A stretch of 7,231 nucleotides of DNA from positions 1 through 7,231 of the forward strand of contig CAMYXB010000052.1 in assembly GCA_947303145.1 (NCBI GenBank), given 5' to 3'. The notes under the pieces are model-generated. The model saw only the letters and a program-made list of their open reading frames with translations, was not told where the DNA came from and made no database searches. Position 1 is the first letter of the stretch. Every line of letters starts with the position of its first letter. Below, piece after piece: positions 3,018-7,231 of this stretch. Source of the DNA: an uncultured Clostridia bacterium (lineage in GTDB: Bacteria > Bacillota > Clostridia > Christensenellales > UBA1242). The position numbers and the translations under genes were made by a program.

Positions 3018-5438
3018 ATGTTAGACAAAAGATATGATTATAGGGCAAAGGAAAAGTTGTGGCAGAAATACTGGCAAGAGAAGGGAGTGTATAACTTCGA
3101 TAAAGAAAGTGACAAGCCTATTTATTCTATAGACACTCCTCCACCCACAGTCAGTGGCAAGATACACATAGGACATATATTCAGTTATTCTCAGGCGGAA
3201 TTCATCGCTAGATTTAAGAGAATGAGTGGATACAATGTTTTCTATCCATTTGGTTTTGATGACAATGGTCTCCCCACTGAGTTGCTTGTGGAGAAGGAGC
3301 GAGGGCTCAAGGCATACACAGTGTCTAGAGAGGAGTTTACGTCTATGTGTCTCGAGACTACTAGAAAGTATGAGGAAGAATTTAAGAACCTATTTATTTC
3401 TATAGGTAATAGTGCTGATTGGAATTTGCTTTATCATACAGTAAGCAGTGATAGCCAGAGGGTGAGCCAGAAGTCATTTCTAGATTTGTATAAAAAGGGC
3501 AAGGTGTATTACGCCCAGTCGCCAGCCCTGTGGTGCACGAAGTGTCAAACAGCCATTGCCCAGAGTGAACTGGAGAGCGAGGAAAGAGACAGCAGTTTCA
3601 ATTACCTCAAATTCTACATAGATGGAAGCGAAGAATATGTCGAGATAGCCACCACGAGACCAGAACTTCTGTGTGCGTGTGACTGCGTTTTTGTCAATCC
3701 TAAAGATGAGGCGAGGGCATATCTTATCGGCAAAAAGGTCAGAGTGCCGCTATACGATTATCTCGTGCCAGTCCTCAGTGACGACAAGGTGGAACTTGAC
3801 AAAGGCACAGGCGTGGTGATGTGTTGCACATTCGGTGACCAGACAGACACACAATGGTTCAAGAAGTATAAACTGGAACTTAAAGTCGCCATAGACGATT
3901 ATGGCAAGATGACCGCTCTTAGCGGTAAGTATGAGGGAATGAAGATAAAGGACGCACGTGTCAGCATTATTGAAGATTTGAAGGCGTCTGACCTGCTCAT
4001 TAGACAAGAGGCTATCAAGCATCAAGTATCTGTGCATGAAAGATGCGGGACAGAGATGGAGATAAAACTGAAAAATCAGTGGTTCATAAAAACTCTAGAT
4101 GAGAAGCAGAAATGGCTGGAACTTGGCGATAAGATAAATTGGCATCCTGCATTTATGAAGTCTAGATACACCGATTGGGTGGAAAATCTCATGATGGATT
4201 GGTGTATCTCGAGGCAGAAGTATTTTGGTGTGCCATTCCCTGTGTGGTATTGTAAAAATTGTGGAAATATACTCGTGGCTGACGAAAGCGAATTACCAGT
4301 TAATCCTCTCTCCACACCGCCAAGTAAACCTTGTGAGAAATGTGGCAGTCATGAATATGAGGCAGAGAAAGATATAATGGACACTTGGGCGACCAGTAGT
4401 GTCACGCCACAGATAAATACCAAGTGGGGAAAAGACGAAGATTTTCATAAAAGACTTATGCCCATGTCACTTAGGCCCAATGCACATGATATAATCAGGA
4501 CGTGGGACTTCTATACTATAGTCAAATCATATTATAACGAGGGCTTGCTCCCTTGGGAAAATGTGATGATAAGTGGATTTATCATGGCAAGTGCTGGGCA
4601 AAAAATTTCTAAGAGTAAAAATAATGCCAAACTTGACCCTATTGCACTCATCGACACATATTCTGCCGATGTGGTGAGATATTGGTCCGCCACTGGTAGC
4701 CTTGGTAGAGATATACTCTTCAATGAGGAAAAGTTCAAGATAGGAGCAAGGCTGGTCAACAAGTTATACAATGCATCAAAATTCGTGTGGCTTTTTATAG
4801 AGAATTTCGACAAAAACAGCATAAAAATTGACGATTTGCTACCTATGGACAGGTGGATACTTTCGAAATTCAGTCAAATGCAATTAAAATACAAAGACTA
4901 CTTCGAAAAATATGAGGTGGGACTTGCCATGGCGGAACTCGAAAGTTTCTTCTGGAATTTCTGTGACAATTATATAGAACTGGTCAAAGTGAGACTATAC
5001 AATGAGGACAAGCATAGCGAGAAAGAGATAAATAGTGGCAAATATTCGCTATATGTCGTGCTCCTTGAGATGCTCAAGATGTTCGGAGTGTATCTGCCTC
5101 ACGTGACGGAAGAAATATATCAAAACACATACAAAGTGCATGAGGGAACTGTCTCACTGCACAATATGACCTTTTCTCACATAATGGACAGCGATGAAGC
5201 CCTGAATGCCCTCGGTGATGAGGTGTGTGATGTGGTGAGCACCGCTAGAGGATACAAGACTGACAACAAGATTTCACTCAAGACACCTCTCACTCTATTG
5301 ACTATCCATTCACCGAATGTAGACTTCGTCAAGTCTTGCGAGAGCGACATTATGGACGCCAGCGGGGCAGTTAAAGTGGAATATGTATCAAGTGACGAGA
5401 AGAAAACCATAGTGCATGGTCATATAATAGAAGAATAG
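3018..5438 (+). CDS. valS: Valyl-tRNA synthetase, short archaeal/rickettsial-like type
   Basis: This enzyme charges tRNA-Val with valine and hydrolyses mischarged Thr-tRNA-Val. The 806-residue protein has, in order: the N-terminal LDKRYDYRAKEKLWQKYW helix, the class I motif HIGH (50-53) within PPPTVSG...HIGH, a CP1 editing domain at about 170-330 with ATTRPELL, a WCISRQ motif (just before 402), a KISKS loop (529-533) and a helical anticodon-binding domain. Cysteine pairs at 173/176, 412/415 and 439/442 suggest bound zinc. The sequence around the active site (GFDDNGLPTE, LRPNAHDIIRTWDFY) and the length below the usual ~880 match the archaeal/Rickettsia-like branch that lacks the long C-terminal coiled coil, suggesting ancient transfer. 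The start is set by AGAGG at 3006-3010. It has its own promoter and a terminator at 5493-5520. No T-box is present. Confidence 0.97.
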   Translation: MLDKRYDYRAKEKLWQKYWQEKGVYNFDKESDKPIYSIDTPPPTVSGKIHIGHIFSYSQAEFIARFKRMSGYNVFYPFGFDDNGLPTELLVEKERGLKAYTVSREEFTSMCLETTRKYEEEFKNLFISIGNSADWNLLYHTVSSDSQRVSQKSFLDLYKKGKVYYAQSPALWCTKCQTAIAQSELESEERDSSFNYLKFYIDGSEEYVEIATTRPELLCACDCVFVNPKDEARAYLIGKKVRVPLYDYLVPVLSDDKVELDKGTGVVMCCTFGDQTDTQWFKKYKLELKVAIDDYGKMTALSGKYEGMKIKDARVSIIEDLKASDLLIRQEAIKHQVSVHERCGTEMEIKLKNQWFIKTLDEKQKWLELGDKINWHPAFMKSRYTDWVENLMMDWCISRQKYFGVPFPVWYCKNCGNILVADESELPVNPLSTPPSKPCEKCGSHEYEAEKDIMDTWATSSVTPQINTKWGKDEDFHKRLMPMSLRPNAHDIIRTWDFYTIVKSYYNEGLLPWENVMISGFIMASAGQKISKSKNNAKLDPIALIDTYSADVVRYWSATGSLGRDILFNEEKFKIGARLVNKLYNASKFVWLFIENFDKNSIKIDDLLPMDRWILSKFSQMQLKYKDYFEKYEVGLAMAELESFFWNFCDNYIELVKVRLYNEDKHSEKEINSGKYSLYVVLLEMLKMFGVYLPHVTEEIYQNTYKVHEGTVSLHNMTFSHIMDSDEALNALGDEVCDVVSTARGYKTDNKISLKTPLTLLTIHSPNVDFVKSCESDIMDASGAVKVEYVSSDEKKTIVHGHIIEE

Positions 5439-5492
5439 AAAAAAGCGGAAGATAATAATCACCACTGCACATATTATTGAACAATAATTTTC

Positions 5493-5520
5493 AAAAGGCA
5501 CCTTAATCGGTGTCTTTTTT
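5493..5520 (+). terminator. Rho-independent terminator of valS, overlapping the end of the flippase gene
   Basis: AAAAGGCACC (5493-5502) pairs with GGTGTCTTTT (5509-5518), ten pairs including one G-T, around a six-base loop, ending in T6 (5515-5520). It lies 55 nt after the valS stop. The loop and right arm contain the stop codon and last codons of the convergent flippase gene. The A tract on the left arm gives a T tract on the minus strand as well, so it can serve both genes. Confidence 0.83.
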
Positions 5521-7140
5521 ATCTAAATTTTCTTCTTCTATTGTATCCAAAGGGGAGAAAATATCCTCATTTTCAATGGATACACTCTGCGGGGTGTTGG
5601 AGTTGCGCTTTCTTTTCGCCAGCATCTGCTTGCCCCAATCTATCCATTCCTTAAACTCTGGCATCCATGCAAAGGCGAGGAGTAGGATAATATTGGGAAG
5701 CACTGCGCAAATGGCGAACTTTGCCACGAGAGTCCACACACTGCCGTCAGGGATAAATCGTAAAACAAAGTATGTCACGCCACCGCTAATGATGGTGATG
5801 ACTAGATAATATAGTAGTCTGGCAAGATACTTTGGTGTGGACTTGTGAAAGTAATACTTGTTCAGGATATATGGCTCCACGATTATACACAATATGGAAC
5901 TGGCCATTGTGCCAATTATCACCCCTGCCAGCCCTATGTAGCGGGCAAGAACTATGGATACCACTAGATTTATTATGGCTTCAAACAACGGCTTGAACCT
6001 GCCCTCATAGAACAGCCCTTTACATTCATTGAATACACACACCATGTATCTCGTGCATTGCATGAAGAAACTCAGGGCAATCAATGCGGTCATGTATAAG
6101 TCGAAAGTGAGGTCTCCGCCTCCCTTGTTTAGCACTATGTCTATGAATGGATTGGAGAGGACAAATATCCCTATAGCACAGAATGACACCAGCCATAGAT
6201 AAAGATAGTTTAGTTTTTTGAATAGGGAGTAGTTCTTTTCTATAGATTCGCTGGCGATGGAATTACCCACACTCCCACGAATAGAATTTAAGAAGATGTT
6301 GATGATAGCACTTACAGAACTGGTTATCAACAGATAATTAGAATACTTGCCCAGAGTCAAGGCGTCGAACATGAGATATATAATGAGGCTATCTGTGCTG
6401 TAGACCACAGTCCCACCTATCTTGTGTAGGAGCATGGCAAATATATTCTTATTTATCTGCTTTCTAGTGGCTTTGTCAAGGCTTGATTGAGGCTTTATGA
6501 CTAGGTCGGAGTATTTCTTTTGAGTGATGGAGTAAATGAGTGTGTTGGAAAGTATTGTAGAAAACACCGAAATGCATACATAGACGTAATAATCTTTGAC
6601 AAAAGCAAGGACAACTAGTTGTAAAATAGTGCTGAGAATTTGGCAAAGTATACCCACCTTGGACTCGATGTCATTCCTTTGATTGACATAGAGTAGTGAG
6701 CGTCTATATGCGAAGAAATATGACACAACAGTGTTGAATAGATATATGAGGTAGACTATATATAGGTCAATATCCACACTTGGAGCCTTGGCTTGAAAGT
6801 AATGCATAAATGGCAACACGCACAGCCCTATTGAGCCAATGACTAGACCAATAATGATATAACTTTTTCTATAAAATTGTAGTAATTGACGGACTTTTTC
6901 TTTATCTCCGTCCGCCATGGGCTTATACATGGCGAAAACCAGTGCAGTGCCGAACCCTAGTTCTACTAGAGAGAGAATGGATATGACATTGGTAAACAGA
7001 GAACTAAGACCTAGATATTCTGTGCCAAATATGTATATAAAGTATCTTCGGACGAAAAATCCAAGCACCACTTGCAAAAAGTATGCCATGAGAGAGAATA
7101 TGATATTTCTCGAAGAATTCTTAGTCCTTGTGTCGCTCAT
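5503..7140 (-). CDS. Wzx-like polysaccharide flippase (MOP superfamily)
   Basis: Integral membrane protein of 545 residues with about 12-14 hydrophobic segments, of the type that flips lipid-linked sugars across the cytoplasmic membrane during surface polysaccharide synthesis. The N-terminus is characteristic of the Firmicutes family: first membrane segment near 12-32, then RRYFIYIFG, YLGLSSLFTNVISILSLVELG and ALVFAMYKPMADGD, with a conserved cytoplasmic loop to about residue 90. The C-terminal 49 residues (497-545) are hydrophilic, with KRKR (509-512) then an acidic Glu/Asp-rich tail. The ATG at 7140 follows the stop of the upstream gene by 13 nt; AAGG overlapping that stop is the only ribosome binding site candidate, 11 nt away, so translational coupling is likely. 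The sugar substrate cannot be told. A multidrug MATE role is less likely given the N-terminal motif. Confidence 0.9.
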   Translation of the reverse strand: MSDTRTKNSSRNIIFSLMAYFLQVVLGFFVRRYFIYIFGTEYLGLSSLFTNVISILSLVELGFGTALVFAMYKPMADGDKEKVRQLLQFYRKSYIIIGLVIGSIGLCVLPFMHYFQAKAPSVDIDLYIVYLIYLFNTVVSYFFAYRRSLLYVNQRNDIESKVGILCQILSTILQLVVLAFVKDYYVYVCISVFSTILSNTLIYSITQKKYSDLVIKPQSSLDKATRKQINKNIFAMLLHKIGGTVVYSTDSLIIYLMFDALTLGKYSNYLLITSSVSAIINIFLNSIRGSVGNSIASESIEKNYSLFKKLNYLYLWLVSFCAIGIFVLSNPFIDIVLNKGGGDLTFDLYMTALIALSFFMQCTRYMVCVFNECKGLFYEGRFKPLFEAIINLVVSIVLARYIGLAGVIIGTMASSILCIIVEPYILNKYYFHKSTPKYLARLLYYLVITIISGGVTYFVLRFIPDGSVWTLVAKFAICAVLPNIILLLAFAWMPEFKEWIDWGKQMLAKRKRNSNTPQSVSIENEDIFSPLDTIEEENLDKKDTD

Positions 7141-7153
7141 ATATATATTGACC

Positions 7154-7231
7154 TTATTTTCTCTTAAATATGTGATATATTTTTCTTAAAATTCTCTTAT
7201 TTATATCCATTGTTGTCTCATTAAGCTCTGA
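7154..7231 (-). CDS. C-terminal end of the gene upstream of the flippase (partial)
   Basis: The minus-strand frame is open from the window edge to a TAA at 7154-7156, giving 25 residues that end in a basic stretch, KRILRKIYHIFKRK. The other two minus frames close quickly in this stretch. Lys/Arg-rich amphipathic ends like this are common in glycosyltransferases of polysaccharide clusters, but too little is present to name the product. The 13-nt gap to the flippase ATG, with a ribosome binding site overlapping the stop, indicates co-transcription. Confidence 0.65.
   Translation of the reverse strand, partial: SELNETTMDINKRILRKIYHIFKRK

Noticed and set aside
1..7231. Prophage or integrative element at the tRNA-Arg
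   Set aside because: No integrase, no repeated tRNA 3' end that could be an attachment site, and the neighbouring genes are housekeeping or envelope genes.

Overview
The window looks like a chromosomal segment of a low-GC bacterium using the standard code (TGA ends rsmD). An anaerobic Firmicute of the Clostridia type, possibly an uncultured gut lineage, fits best. The support is AT-rich intergenic DNA, frequent AGA/AGG/ATA codons, sigma-A-type promoters (TTGACA/TTGACT with TATAAT-like boxes 17-18 bp away), a small Clostridia-style TfoX/Sxy protein and a Gram-positive-style Wzx-like flippase. The species cannot be named from the sequence.

Layout. Bases 2-226 (+) hold the C-terminal end of an unrecognised protein that begins outside the window. 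A TfoX N-domain protein (297-593, -) converges on it. Bases 594-930 hold a duplicated ~40-bp segment, a coding-looking 51-codon remnant (743-898, -) and a terminator-like hairpin (+). Bases 931-1007 (-) are an intact tRNA-Arg(ACG) with encoded CCA. Upstream of it on the minus strand, 1024-1429, are two tandem ~200-bp repeat units. Each carries a promoter-proximal 5' half of the same tRNA-Arg, two structured hairpins, and an inverted copy of the tRNA's anticodon-arm/T-arm region. This is the most unusual part of the window.

At 1654-2304 (-) lies an HD-superfamily protein with a variant His-Glu motif. It is divergent from rsmD (2412-2966, +), the 16S rRNA m2G966 methyltransferase, whose promoter is so close to the ATG that its mRNA should be leaderless. 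Next comes valS (3018-5438, +), valyl-tRNA synthetase of the short archaeal/rickettsial type. It has its own promoter embedded in the end of rsmD and no T-box leader. A terminator hairpin at 5493-5520 closes valS and overlaps the 3' end of the convergent flippase gene (5503-7140, -). The flippase follows, by 13 nt, the C-terminal end of another gene (7154-7231, -), so those two form an operon, probably for surface polysaccharide.

Function. tRNA-Arg, RsmD and ValRS make the middle a translation neighbourhood. The flippase operon is an envelope locus that meets it tail to tail. No phage, CRISPR or classical insertion sequence is visible. The candidate novel element is the repeated promoter/tRNA-half/hairpin unit, whose hairpins show compensatory changes between copies.
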